Assembly (NCBI RefSeq): GCF_001431535.1
Contig: NZ_LDJK01000036.1
Location: 1 to 58,613 of the forward strand
Direction of reading: 5' to 3'
DNA length: 58,613 bases
Origin: Stenotrophomonas chelatiphaga
GTDB lineage: Bacteria; Pseudomonadota; Gammaproteobacteria; Xanthomonadales; Xanthomonadaceae
Under the pieces are notes generated by a model. The model was given only the letters and a program-made list of their open reading frames with translations. It had not been told where the DNA came from and did not search any database. A program made the translations under genes and the position numbers. This document shows positions 17,341 to 25,096 of the stretch, piece by piece; the first letter of the stretch is position 1; each line of letters starts with the position of its first letter.

Positions 17341-17543
17341 GCGCCTTCTCCCACCGGGCGCCAGTGCGTCGGCTGGTAGTAGACGTACATGCTCATGTCC
17401 GGGAACCACCATATCCGACGGCACCCGGGATCCCGCTGCGTCTGGATCAGTTTCTGCTCATTGCGGCACCCGTCGACGTCGTCAATCTTCGTCATGACGA
17501 CCTGGTCCAGAGGGGCGCTGGAGATGGTTTTCCAGGTGCTCAT
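17337..17543 (-). CDS. DUF551-like small phage protein
   Basis: 68 residues. The layout MSTWKTISSAPLDQVVMTKI, a middle with WWFPDMSMYVYY and the end PTHWRPVGEG matches the general pattern of short phage proteins that begin W-x-I-x-S/T-A-P and end in a Trp-Arg/Met-Pro motif. The exact family assignment is by eye. Its start overlaps the stop of the upstream frameshifted HTH gene and its stop overlaps the next start, so it is translationally coupled on both sides. Confidence 0.65.
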   Translation of the reverse strand: MSTWKTISSAPLDQVVMTKIDDVDGCRNEQKLIQTQRDPGCRRIWWFPDMSMYVYYQPTHWRPVGEGA

Positions 17544-17835
17544 GCTGCTGCTCCTTCGTATACCCAGCGGCGCACGGTTCCGAACGGAACACCAAGCGCA
17601 GCGCTGAGCTGGTTGACGGTGTGGCCACTGGCCCGCATGCAGCGGGCGCGGCGCGGCGCTTCGTGGCGGTCGGCCAATGCAGGACGTGCTGCTGGCGCGG
17701 TACCGGAATTCCCTGCAGGCGTGCCATGTTCTGGACCGCGCGCGGCGTCCGGCCCAGCGCAGCAGCGACGGTGATCGCGTCGCTGCCGACCATCTGGCGC
17801 AGGGCCTGAACCTCGGTTGTGCGCCAGAGGCTCAT
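17540..17835 (-). pseudogene. HTH-type small protein gene split by a frameshift
   Basis: From ATG 17835 the frame reads MSLWRTTEVQALRQMVG and AAALGRTPRAVQNMARLQGI, a helix-turn-helix-like half, then continues to HVLHWPT. The natural continuation, ending in VNQLSAALGVPFGTVRRWVY and stopping at 17540 exactly at the start of the next gene, is in another frame. The two halves read as one protein of about 98 residues with two HTH-like segments if a single frame change occurs near 17655-17680. Left uncorrected, the first frame runs to 17482, overlapping the downstream gene, which is abnormal for this operon. A sequencing error or true inactivation are both possible. Confidence 0.6.
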
Positions 17836-18010
17836 CAGGCTGCCTTCGGGTAGCTGTGGGACACGTCGAGCAAGCGCGCGGACACGGTGCTTGCTTCAGG
17901 CCTTCGCTGGCACCCCCGCCGCCGGCGAACAGGTCGACCACGACTTCGACGGGGCGCGGGCGCGACCGCTGTGGCGCTGGGAAGTTGAAGGAGCGGGAGC
18001 CGTCAGCCAT
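17835..18010 (-). pseudogene. Remnant of a DNA (cytosine-5) methyltransferase
   Basis: From ATG 18010 the translation contains VVVDLFAGGGGASEGLKQA, which is motif I (SAM binding) of C5-cytosine methyltransferases. After about 42 residues the similarity stops. In another frame the DNA then encodes a tail (STVSARLLDVSHSYPKAA) ending in TGA at 17835-17837, overlapping the next ATG. That tail looks like the C-terminus of the same or a neighbouring gene. I infer an internal out-of-frame deletion removing the catalytic core (PCQ and ENV motifs absent). The product cannot methylate DNA. Confidence 0.65.
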
Positions 18011-18300
18011 TAGAACTCCTCCATGGCAAACAAACGCGGAAATTGACCACCGGCACCGATCTCGATGGCGAGCTGCTCGCGGAAGGTGCGTGTCGTTCCC
18101 GTCAGCCGATAGCTCTCGTCAGTGGCAGCAAACCTGAGCGCATCGAGGTCTTCCTCGGCCAACTCCGCGGCGTTGGCTGTGTCGTCGTCGTCCAGGTCGT
18201 ACTCTTCTTGGACAGCCTTCACCACCGACGCGAGATCAGTGCCCATCCACCATTCCGAATCGGTGATGCTGAAAATCTTGATTGTTGTGGTGTCAGTCAT
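18010..18300 (-). CDS. Small acidic hypothetical protein
   Basis: 96 residues from MTDTTTIKIFSI; the upstream in-frame start would overlap the preceding gene by 30 bp more. Contains an acidic stretch (EEYDLDDDDTANAAELAEEDLDAL, two pieces here) and a C-terminal TFREQLAIEI segment. Its TAA stop overlaps the ATG of the methyltransferase remnant. The overall pattern (acidic, about 100 residues, in a phage-like operon) does not identify a function. Confidence 0.6.
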   Translation of the reverse strand: MTDTTTIKIFSITDSEWWMGTDLASVVKAVQEEYDLDDDDTANAAELAEEDLDALRFAATDESYRLTGTTRTFREQLAIEIGAGGQFPRLFAMEEF

Positions 18301-18500
18301 TCTTCGGATCCTGGTTGAGTGGCCTTGCACTGGGCGGCCAGCGCTTCAAGTCGCTCGGCCTCGCGGAGGTAGTGGTCGTGCCGGTCCTGGCGAACCGGCT
18401 GGGTGAACTGGGCGTCTTTCAAGGCGGTCTCGGCTGAAGCGCGATAGAGCACCGCCATGCGTCCCGGGTCGTTCTGGAAGATGTCGAGCTGCTTCGGCAT
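18297..18500 (-). CDS. Small hypothetical protein
   Basis: 67 residues from MPKQLDIFQNDPGRM; highly charged and predicted helical (KDAQFTQPVRQDRHDHYLRE, EAERLEALAAQ). Its start is preceded by a purine-rich stretch and its stop overlaps the next gene (ATGA). Small DIFQNDP-beginning proteins are common in Xanthomonas-type prophage operons, but no function is known to me. Confidence 0.6.
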   Translation of the reverse strand: MPKQLDIFQNDPGRMAVLYRASAETALKDAQFTQPVRQDRHDHYLREAERLEALAAQCKATQPGSEE

Positions 18501-18576
18501 GGACACGTTTTCTGATGAATTACCGGCGCGTGGAACCCGGACGGCGCGGGGCTCGGATGGACCGAGCGGGCACAAG

Positions 18577-18822
18577 TCAGTGGTGGCGATAGCGCTTCTG
18601 CTGCGCTGCCCGCCGGCGGTCGTCCGTTCGCCTACGCATCTCGCCCTTGAACGCCGGCCAGTTCTTGCGGGTTTCCGCGTAGGTTCGCCAGGCGAAGAAC
18701 AGCAGGGCAGCGAGGAAGAGCAGGGTGAAGCTGTGAGCGCTTGTCCAGATTGCGCGGAGCAGCAGCGCCAGCAGAAATGCCGTGGTGCCGGCGCAGTAGA
18801 GGGGGACAGTGAGATGGCTCAT
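18577..18822 (-). CDS. Small two-helix membrane protein
   Basis: 81 residues with two closely spaced hydrophobic segments (VPLYCAGTTAFLLALLLRAI and FTLLFLAALLFFAW) and a strongly basic C-terminus (MRRRTDDRRRAAQQKRYRHH). Likely an inner-membrane protein with the basic tail in the cytoplasm. It follows the 160-residue gene with an ATGA overlap. Function unknown; phage superinfection-exclusion proteins can look like this, but there is no specific evidence. Confidence 0.6.
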   Translation of the reverse strand: MSHLTVPLYCAGTTAFLLALLLRAIWTSAHSFTLLFLAALLFFAWRTYAETRKNWPAFKGEMRRRTDDRRRAAQQKRYRHH

Positions 18823-19301
18823 GCCTTGGCGCTCCGTGACATGCGGCTGTCATTGCCCTGACGACGGTTCAGTACCGACTTGAAGGGCGTGTTGCCGAGG
18901 ACCTCTACCTTGCCGCCGGCTCGGCGGAACGCGTCGAGCTGGTCGGCGATTGCGGCACGCGCGTCGTCCTTGTGTCGGATCGTCGTGCTGCTGTCGGACG
19001 GGCGGGCAGACGGTGCCGGGGGCGCGCGCCGCGGACGGTTGAACGCCGCCGCTGTAGCAGCCATTCGTGCCATCTCGGCCCGCGTCTTTGGCGTCAGGTG
19101 CCAGACGATGCTGTTCGGGCCCATCGTCATGGTCACCTGGTCGCTCTTGCGCATGGCAACGAGCGAGGTTCCGATCGCGCTGAGCTTGTCGGACAGGTCG
19201 GCCGCAGCCTTGATCTCTACGGTGGTGGCGCCGGTCGGGATCGCGAACAGCACGTCGCGGATCTTCGCTGCGCGGCCGTAGCGTTGGATCTTTGCGGTCA
19301 T
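18819..19301 (-). CDS. Hypothetical phage-type protein
   Basis: 160 residues. Residues 1-80 look folded (KIQRYGRAAKIRDVLFAI, VEIKAAADLSDKLSAIG, a beta-rich stretch DQVTMTMGPNSIVWHL). A Pro/Ala-rich linker follows, then a short C-terminal segment (AIADQLDAFRRAGGKVEVL). Not recognised. Its start overlaps the stop of a small ORF upstream (ATGA) and its stop overlaps the start of the membrane protein downstream. Confidence 0.6.
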   Translation of the reverse strand: MTAKIQRYGRAAKIRDVLFAIPTGATTVEIKAAADLSDKLSAIGTSLVAMRKSDQVTMTMGPNSIVWHLTPKTRAEMARMAATAAAFNRPRRAPPAPSARPSDSSTTIRHKDDARAAIADQLDAFRRAGGKVEVLGNTPFKSVLNRRQGNDSRMSRSAKA

Positions 19302-19444
19302 CGCGCGGCCTCGTTGTTCAGGGCACGCATAGCGGCGCCGAAATGCATCGACTCACTGCCGGCACGCACCTGAGCGTCGGGGTTGCTTGTAAGCACCAGG
19401 GCGCCTTCGCGCGGATATGGGCGCGTGCTGGAGGCAGCACCCAA
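19298..19444 (-). CDS. Small hypothetical protein, first gene of leftward operon
   Basis: 48 residues from a TTG start preceded by GAGGGGGAGA, a strong ribosome binding site. The sequence runs GAASSTRPYPREGALVLTSN and ends SMHFGAAMRALNNEAAR. The stop TGA overlaps the next ATG, the same coupling seen through the rest of the operon; this is the main reason to believe it. A stop codon lies just upstream (near 19468), so it cannot be much longer. Function unknown. Confidence 0.45.
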   Translation of the reverse strand: MGAASSTRPYPREGALVLTSNPDAQVRAGSESMHFGAAMRALNNEAAR

Positions 19445-19480
19445 TCTCCCCCTCGTCGAAACGACCGTTTAAGAGACAGG

Positions 19481-19516
19481 GCGGAGGCCAGATGCCGGCA
19501 AGCATCTGACCTCCGC
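19481..19516. promoter_or_regulatory. Long hairpin upstream of leftward operon
   Basis: 15-bp stem with one mismatch (GCGGAGGCCAGATGC against GCATCTGACCTCCGC) and a six-base loop CGGCAA. It sits in the 174-bp gap between the leftward operon and the Dam-type gene. No T run on either side, so it could be an operator, a leader structure or a repeat rather than a terminator. Confidence 0.5.
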
Positions 19517-19618
19517 CGCAACACAGGTGAACTCAGCACCTGGCATTAGCCGAAGCCCTGCCGCTCTCGCGAGAGCGGGGCGATTGTCGGCCACCCCTAT
19601 CGCAAATACTGAGAACCG

Positions 19619-20410
19619 ATGACCAAGCCGATTATTTCGTGGCCCGGCGGCAAGCGCCGCCTGCTGAAACACCTCTATCCACACTTCCCTGCGCACGACA
19701 GCTATATCGAGGCGTTCGCCGGCGGCGCCGCCGCTTTGCTGATGCGGCCGCACCCGGCCAAGATGGAAGTCCTCAACGACATCAACGGTGACCTGGTCAA
19801 CCTGTACCGCTGCGTGCGCCACCACCTGGACGAGTTCATCCGCATGTTTCGCTGGTCGCTGGTGTCGCGGCAGATGTTCGAATGGGCGCAGCTGGAGCGG
19901 TCTGAAACCTTGACCGATATCCAGCGGGCGGCACGCTTCTACTACCTGCAGAAGCTTGCGTTCGGTGGCAAGGTCCACGGGCAGTCGTTCGGCTTGGTGG
20001 CAAGCGGCGGTCCGCGCCTGAACTTGCTCCGGATCGAGGAAGAACTCAGCGCGGTCCACATACGCCTGGCGAGCGTGGTCATCGAGCATCTGCCGTGGCA
20101 GGAGTGCATCCGTCGCTATGATCGCCCGGGCGCGCTGTTCTACTTGGATCCGCCGTACTGGCAGACCGAAGGGTATGGCGTCCCCTTCGGGATGGAGCAG
20201 TACGAAGAGATGGCGGAGCTGATGCGCGGGATGAAGGGCAGGGCGGTGCTATCTATCAATGACCACACGGACATCCGGCAGGTGTTCGCTGGCCTGCCCT
20301 TGGTGCCGGTGCAGTTGGAGTACACGATGGCCAGGCAGCAGACTGGGAAAAAATTCGGAGAGCTAATCATCAAGTCTTGGGTGGACGACCAAGTGCCACT
20401 TTGGGAATAG
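19619..20410 (+). CDS. DNA N6-adenine methyltransferase (Dam/D12 class)
   Basis: 263 residues. Typical D12-class order: the N-terminal WPGGKRRL (8-15), the SAM-binding EAFAGG (31-36), VLNDINGDLVNLY (51-63) and the catalytic DPPY (177-180). It transfers a methyl group to adenine N6 in a short DNA target. No restriction enzyme partner is adjacent, so it is probably an orphan methyltransferase, either protecting island DNA from host restriction or regulating gene expression. The target sequence cannot be read from the protein. It is divergent from the leftward operon across a 174-bp region with a hairpin. Confidence 0.9.
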   Translation: MTKPIISWPGGKRRLLKHLYPHFPAHDSYIEAFAGGAAALLMRPHPAKMEVLNDINGDLVNLYRCVRHHLDEFIRMFRWSLVSRQMFEWAQLERSETLTDIQRAARFYYLQKLAFGGKVHGQSFGLVASGGPRLNLLRIEEELSAVHIRLASVVIEHLPWQECIRRYDRPGALFYLDPPYWQTEGYGVPFGMEQYEEMAELMRGMKGRAVLSINDHTDIRQVFAGLPLVPVQLEYTMARQQTGKKFGELIIKSWVDDQVPLWE

Positions 20411-20522
20411 CTCTATCCGCTTCTTGCCGGCTTAGCTGATCTGTGGTCTGCATGCACCATCACGCATGGACCTCGCCTTAGATCGGGACGATAATGTGGA
20501 AAAACGGGGGGTGCGTAGTTCG

Positions 20523-21251
20523 ATGAAAATTCTTAAGAAGGACGCTTATGTGGTTGCGGCTGCCCCGGCCTTCGTTTTTCTAAGTGTCTATTTTTACGAA
20601 TGGGGAAGGTTTAGTTTTTATAAGGTGCCGCCACTTTTCCTCAGTCTTCCGACGACGCGAGTCTTGGTGGCTGGCGTCGCAATAGCCGTCTTTTTCATTA
20701 CGATGTTTAGCTTCTTGCGTGGAATTATTCTTAGAATGCGGGGCGCTGGGAAGCTTTCATCTGTTCTCTCTGCTTTTTTGGCGACCTATCTTTTGTTCGG
20801 TTTCCCTCTGGCGCTGATATCCGTAAGCTATAAAGCATTGCTGTCAACCTTTGTACTCCCTGTTGTACTCGTGGTGCTAGGAGAGCTCGGCGCGCTCTTC
20901 GACAGGATTCACGTCAAGTCTGCTAATAAGGGTGCTGCTGCGCCGACTGAAGATTCTGCTGTTGCCGAAGATCCGCTCGCAGAGCCCGGCGGTGTGGCAT
21001 TTCTTTCCCTCTACGGCTTGTTCTTAATATTCTGCTTCGGCAATGGGCAAGAGCGGATGATCAGGGGGAATGTCTGCCTTGGTGAGAGAATAGTTGTCGC
21101 AACTTACGGTGATCAGCTTATTCTAAAAGGGTTCAACAAAGTTAGTGGTGAGATTGATGAATCTGTCCACTTCCACCCTCTGGCGGCGACTGAGGTCAAA
21201 GCGTGCCGCCCGTCTATTGTCGGAGGCGGCGGTTATCACGGGTTGCCTTAG
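20523..21251 (+). CDS. Hypothetical polytopic membrane protein (low GC cargo)
   Basis: 242 residues from MKILKKDAYVV; an ATG 19 codons upstream (20466) is possible but adds a charged, unlikely N-terminus. About four hydrophobic helices (residues about 8-28, 40-65, 80-105, 105-130), then an acidic linker and another hydrophobic segment (FLSLYGLFLIFCFG), ending in a soluble tail with a Gly-rich end. Codon use is clearly AT-richer than the chromosome. Not recognised; appears to be independently acquired cargo. Confidence 0.55.
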   Translation: MKILKKDAYVVAAAPAFVFLSVYFYEWGRFSFYKVPPLFLSLPTTRVLVAGVAIAVFFITMFSFLRGIILRMRGAGKLSSVLSAFLATYLLFGFPLALISVSYKALLSTFVLPVVLVVLGELGALFDRIHVKSANKGAAAPTEDSAVAEDPLAEPGGVAFLSLYGLFLIFCFGNGQERMIRGNVCLGERIVVATYGDQLILKGFNKVSGEIDESVHFHPLAATEVKACRPSIVGGGGYHGLP

Positions 21252-21481
21252 TAAAAGGCATCGGCGGCCAACGCTGCTGAATCCGAAAAATAAGCAGATC
21301 TTTCAAGCTGGTCTTGGGCCAAGTCGGGCAGGCGTACTGGTCAAGCTCGATTATCCCGGTCTGGATCAATTATCAGCGCGTCGGCTTTACCATAAGCGTT
21401 TGCCCTGATGGCGATGCCATGCACTCGCCTATGGCGTATAGTCTAGCGGGGGGGTAATATTTCTGAACAGAGGACCATGTG

Positions 21482-21916
21482 ATGCCGATTCGTGCCATCG
21501 CGTACACGAGCGATGCGCTCCCCGGCTTCGACCTTGTCGCCGCAGGTGAGCTCGCCCACACAGCGGCCGCCTTCAACATGCACGCCGGGGTAACTGGCCT
21601 GCTTCTGTTTGATGGGGCGCGGTTCCTCCAGTACCTCGAGGGACCTGAAGACGGCATCGCCGTGGTGTTCAGCCGCATCCTCAATTCCCAGCGGCACACC
21701 AACCTGGTCGAGCTGGGCCGGGCGTCGGCTGGATGCCGCTTCTTCCCCTACTGGTCAATGCGGATGTTGCCGGCCGCGCCCGAAGAACTTCGGGAAGCTA
21801 TCAGCAAAGACTGGAGCAGCTTCGTGGTGCGGCAGACGGCTGAATCGGGCGCCCGCAGTTTCGGCGTGGAGTACCTCGCCAAGGTGGCAGCACCGCACCA
21901 ACCGGTGATTGGCTGA
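21482..21916 (+). CDS. BLUF-domain blue-light sensor (island copy)
   Basis: 144 residues, mostly one BLUF domain that should bind FAD and sense blue light. Key residues: Tyr8 (IAYTS), Asn32 (FNMHAGVTG), Gln50 (RFLQYLEGP) and Trp91/Met93 (YWSM) all match the flavin-switch positions of the family. No effector domain is fused, so it must act through a partner. A near relative is encoded at 30365 with the key residues at identical positions. ATG 21482 was chosen; an overlapping GTG two bases earlier in the codon register is possible. Confidence 0.9.
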   Translation: MPIRAIAYTSDALPGFDLVAAGELAHTAAAFNMHAGVTGLLLFDGARFLQYLEGPEDGIAVVFSRILNSQRHTNLVELGRASAGCRFFPYWSMRMLPAAPEELREAISKDWSSFVVRQTAESGARSFGVEYLAKVAAPHQPVIG

Positions 21917-21970
21917 AGCGTTAAACCTTGTATCGGGCGATGAGACTGGGCCGGCCTATGATCCCGCCTC

Positions 21971-22345
21971 ATGGACGCCGACACCCAGACCCTGACCCCC
22001 ATGCCTGACGGCTTCTACTGGAAGCCCCGGTGCCACCTCGACACGCTGCCGACGGGGCTGTTCCTACATGGCGAGATTGTGGCCAGCATGCAAAAAAGGG
22101 TCGACGGGACGTGGCTGGCCAGGCTGAGCCCCGAAGAAGGGGTACATGCGCCCCTGCTGCTCCGGCGCTGCAGCTCGTTCGATGCGGGTCGGCGCGGGTG
22201 CGAGATGTGGGCCATGCGCCATGAGCAGCAGCTGCGCCGGAAGGTGGCGAAAAAGCTGCAGTGGATCCAAGACCACGTGGTTCTGAGAGGGCGAGGAAAA
22301 CAGTTGGACCCTGGCAACGTGCTGGGGCCGGCGGCGTCTCGTTAA
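21971..22345 (+). CDS. Hypothetical protein
   Basis: 124 residues; contains FYWKPRCHLDTLPTGLFLHG near the N-terminus and a helical, basic C-terminal half (EQQLRRKVAKKLQWIQDHV). Not recognised. It begins 54 bp after the BLUF gene on the same strand, so the two could share a transcript. Its stop overlaps the convergent gene at 22342 by 4 bp. Confidence 0.5.
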   Translation: MDADTQTLTPMPDGFYWKPRCHLDTLPTGLFLHGEIVASMQKRVDGTWLARLSPEEGVHAPLLLRRCSSFDAGRRGCEMWAMRHEQQLRRKVAKKLQWIQDHVVLRGRGKQLDPGNVLGPAASR

Positions 22346-22557
22346 TGGGTCTTGCAGCTGGGCAGGAACCGTACAGCCGAGAGCGGCTGCGATGCGTTGC
22401 ATGAGATGCAAGCGATGGTGATGCTCCCTCCCGCCGTGCTCCGTTCGACCTGCCGCTGCCCGCAGCCGGTGCAGTAGAGAGAGAAGGCCAGAATTCCATT
22501 TGCGGCAACTTCGGACGTATCGACGGCTTCTACGCAGAAAAATGGGGACGGGCTCAT
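22342..22557 (-). CDS. Small protein with two CxxC pairs
   Basis: 71 residues. The spacing CTGCGQ ... CISCN suggests a four-Cys zinc ribbon in a small protein. It is convergent with the gene ending at 22345. No family recognised; a spurious frame cannot be excluded because the region is short and GC-rich. Confidence 0.35.
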   Translation of the reverse strand: MSPSPFFCVEAVDTSEVAANGILAFSLYCTGCGQRQVERSTAGGSITIACISCNASQPLSAVRFLPSCKTH

Positions 22558-22597
22558 CTGGTGTCAGGCATGCCAAGGGTGAGATTTTCTACCAAGC

Positions 22598-22921
22598 TCA
22601 CCGTGAAGCCGGCGCAGTCGGCTGTGCAGGCTCGTCACCACTGTTTCTCCGCGCAGCGCCATCGATGTGGTCCGATAGACCGGCCAGTGCTTGCTGGAAC
22701 GCCGCATCAAAGAGCGGGGCGCCGTTCGCGGCGGCCCCATGGATGTCGGCAAGCTCTGGCAACACATGCGACCACAACTCTGCCAGGGCCGCCGGAGCGG
22801 GGTTGGCGGCGACGACAGCGTGCAGGCCGTACTCCAACGCCTTGATGTACCCACGCGCTGCCTGGAGTTCTAGCTCGCATGATTCGAGGCGGGCAATGAG
22901 GTAATCCAAATCGTGGCTCAC
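22598..22921 (-). CDS. Hypothetical helical protein
   Basis: 107 residues, predicted almost entirely helical (MSHDLDYLIARLESCELELQ, EYGLHAVVAANPAPAALAEL). Chosen over an overlapping frame on the same strand because composition and codon pattern are more protein-like. Upstream, 22922-23120 has no gene I can support. Confidence 0.5.
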   Translation of the reverse strand: MSHDLDYLIARLESCELELQAARGYIKALEYGLHAVVAANPAPAALAELWSHVLPELADIHGAAANGAPLFDAAFQQALAGLSDHIDGAARRNSGDEPAQPTAPASR

Positions 22922-23120
22922 AGGCGTGCCTTGCGGTGGAGGTGACCGGCGAGGATACCTCCAGTTAGCAAGTGAGGCTCCAGAAAACTCAAGCCCACGT
23001 CCTTGCTACGCAACGATCCAGACTGAGTAAATCCGGAATTGCTATCAGCGTAAGCTAATGATTTTACTACACAATATTTGGGACTTTTAATCTACTGCTC
23101 GCTCCGGCGAGGGCGGTCAC

Positions 23121-23756
23121 CTAGTTTTCTTTCTGGATTGATTGCACTCTGGGAATTTCGCATATTTCTTGGCTGGTGATGCAGTAAGTAATATCCCGTA
23201 TGTCCCCAATGTCTAACTTGCATGGACCCTTTGCTTCGGTCTTGAATACAATCCGATATTCCCTTTGATAAGAGAAATGGTCGAATTTCCTGAAAGGTGC
23301 CATTCTTCCTTCATAGGTTTCCTCTTCTACGTATTTGACTGGGTCGGGGAACACCTCCCAGTTTTGTTTTGCTGCAGCAATGCGCACTCTGCTAAGAAAC
23401 TCACGAAGGTCACGAATGATGATCGCGCAACTGCCGAATTGCTCATTACGTCGGTCAAACTCAACATCCGGGTCGCCACTAAGCATGTAAATGCACAGAA
23501 TGTTTAAATTGTCGAATCGCTCATCATGGGTTCTAACAGGTCCTCGTACGGGCAAAGGCACCCAGGACCCTCGGTATAAAACTGATACTTCGTTGACCTG
23601 ATGCGCACTTACGACCCCTTCATCACCATCCCCCCTTAGTTGATCGCCCTCAAGTTTCTTGAAATAGGTCAGGGCGTTCAGGTAGAGCTCTCCTCTGAGA
23701 AAGTCATCCCTGTACTGTTCATGGAGAATCTTAATGGGGAGAAATTTGTCTTTCAT
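23121..23756 (-). CDS. Hypothetical low-GC protein next to putative nuclease
   Basis: 211 residues from MKDKFLPIKIL; a TTG four codons upstream (23768) with GGGGA ahead of it is an alternative start. The N-terminus has the pattern YRDDFLRGELYLNALTYFKKLE, followed by GDGDEGVV; proteins of similar pattern occur as accessory genes in many bacteria, function unknown to me. Late in the chain is FSYQREYRIVF. It lies 95 bp downstream of the nuclease-like gene on the same strand, with similar low GC, so they were probably acquired together and may form a functional pair. Confidence 0.6.
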   Translation of the reverse strand: MKDKFLPIKILHEQYRDDFLRGELYLNALTYFKKLEGDQLRGDGDEGVVSAHQVNEVSVLYRGSWVPLPVRGPVRTHDERFDNLNILCIYMLSGDPDVEFDRRNEQFGSCAIIIRDLREFLSRVRIAAAKQNWEVFPDPVKYVEEETYEGRMAPFRKFDHFSYQREYRIVFKTEAKGPCKLDIGDIRDITYCITSQEICEIPRVQSIQKEN

Positions 23757-23851
23757 ATTTCGGCTCAATATTCCCCAGTCTGCATTGGGGGTTATAGTTG
23801 CGGGCGCGAGCTCTGTGAGTAAGAAACTTCAAGATGGATGCCACTTTGATC

Positions 23852-24955
23852 CTAGAAGGGGATATCAGTTTCGGTGATGGAGAAAGGGCCGGCATATCTG
23901 GCGCGCCGAAATAGCAATGCGTTGATTTTTTCGCGCAGTTTGCCGTCACTATTAAGGATCTCAACATCGCCCTTAATGTCTACGTGTATTTCCAAGACTT
24001 TATCGTTCATTTCGAGAGATATTGACTCTAGAGGTTCGCGAATCCTGTTGCGCATCATTGAATCTTGAATGTAGTATTTGAGGAGTACTGACAGATTGGA
24101 CTCAAAATATTTCCTGACTTCCTCCGAGGTGGTAATTGCAGAATAGCTTTTCGCAATCTCGCCCGTGAAGAAAGATCGGTTGTAGTGATGCAGGTCTGCT
24201 AGGTCGGTTATCCAAGAGTCAACGCTTGAGATGTTTAAGAAATGTACTGAGGCGGATGTATCGACCTTTCTGACCATGTACTTCGAGAAGCATGTGATCC
24301 TCTGAATGCTCCTAACAGTCTGTTCTTCATTCAGGAACTGGACGTCTACCATTGGTGCGTCAAAAACCGTGTGCAGCGAGAAGTGGTAAACGCGTTTCCG
24401 CACAGATCCAGTGGATGCGCGTTTCTTTGCGATCTCATGGTCGAGGGCTTTCAATAGGCCCGTTACGGAATCGTAATATGGCTTATCGTTGTAGGGGCTG
24501 CCGTTCTCTCCGACCAACTGAAATGCGAAGACGTCTCGTTGCGCTAGGAGGATTTTGCGAGTGCGACTACTCAATCCGTGGAAATAGCGTTCTTTCCAGT
24601 CGCAGGAGGATAAATGGGCCTGCAATGGCTGCATTTTCGTGGACCAGTGAGCCGGCTCCCAATCCGCGTTGGGGTCTCTGGTAGGTCTGCGGCGCGATAG
24701 GAACGCTGCGGTATGAGCAGCATCTTTCTTGCAGCTGATCAACGCGCATGTGATGACATTGACTTCTTCTGATTTCGCTATCTTATAAGCGATGATGTCA
24801 ATCTCGCGGGCTTGTTCGCTGACGTCATCAATATAGTAGCTGCCATTAATGGTCCGCCATCCGGCGGCCTGCAGTGCTGTGACCACTCTGTGTTCCAAGA
24901 CGAAGCCTGTTTTGGATATCGCCTCAAGCACTTTATCTGGAGTTGCTGCTGGCAT
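23852..24955 (-). CDS. Putative PD-(D/E)XK-type nuclease, low GC
   Basis: 367 residues. The N-terminal 80 residues fit a restriction-endonuclease-like fold: helix with Glu (GFVLEHRVVTALQAAGW), a strand with REIDIIAYK, and a strand ALISCKK. The Asp and Lys of the motif are present, while the usual acidic residue two before Lys is Ser, so activity is not assured. The remaining 280 residues contain no recognised domain. Together with the next gene it sits at the distal end of the island, a usual place for defence cargo. Sure of the gene, less sure of the fold. Confidence 0.6.
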   Translation of the reverse strand: MPAATPDKVLEAISKTGFVLEHRVVTALQAAGWRTINGSYYIDDVSEQAREIDIIAYKIAKSEEVNVITCALISCKKDAAHTAAFLSRRRPTRDPNADWEPAHWSTKMQPLQAHLSSCDWKERYFHGLSSRTRKILLAQRDVFAFQLVGENGSPYNDKPYYDSVTGLLKALDHEIAKKRASTGSVRKRVYHFSLHTVFDAPMVDVQFLNEEQTVRSIQRITCFSKYMVRKVDTSASVHFLNISSVDSWITDLADLHHYNRSFFTGEIAKSYSAITTSEEVRKYFESNLSVLLKYYIQDSMMRNRIREPLESISLEMNDKVLEIHVDIKGDVEILNSDGKLREKINALLFRRARYAGPFSITETDIPF

Positions 24956-25096
24956 CTGTCGCCTCAGTTCCGTTGAGATTCGGCGAGGATGCGCTCTTTC
25001 TTCGCCTGCGCCAACATCGGGGACCTGCAGAACCTGCTGCTCAGTGGCACGCGAGGTGGCAAGGCTGGATAAGCGATTGAAAGGAATTAATTTGTT

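Noticed and set aside
17540..18010. Single 156-residue protein starting at 18010
   Set aside because: It joins a methyltransferase start to an HTH-type end through a middle in the wrong frame; the overlaps with neighbours show that two separate genes lie here, both damaged.
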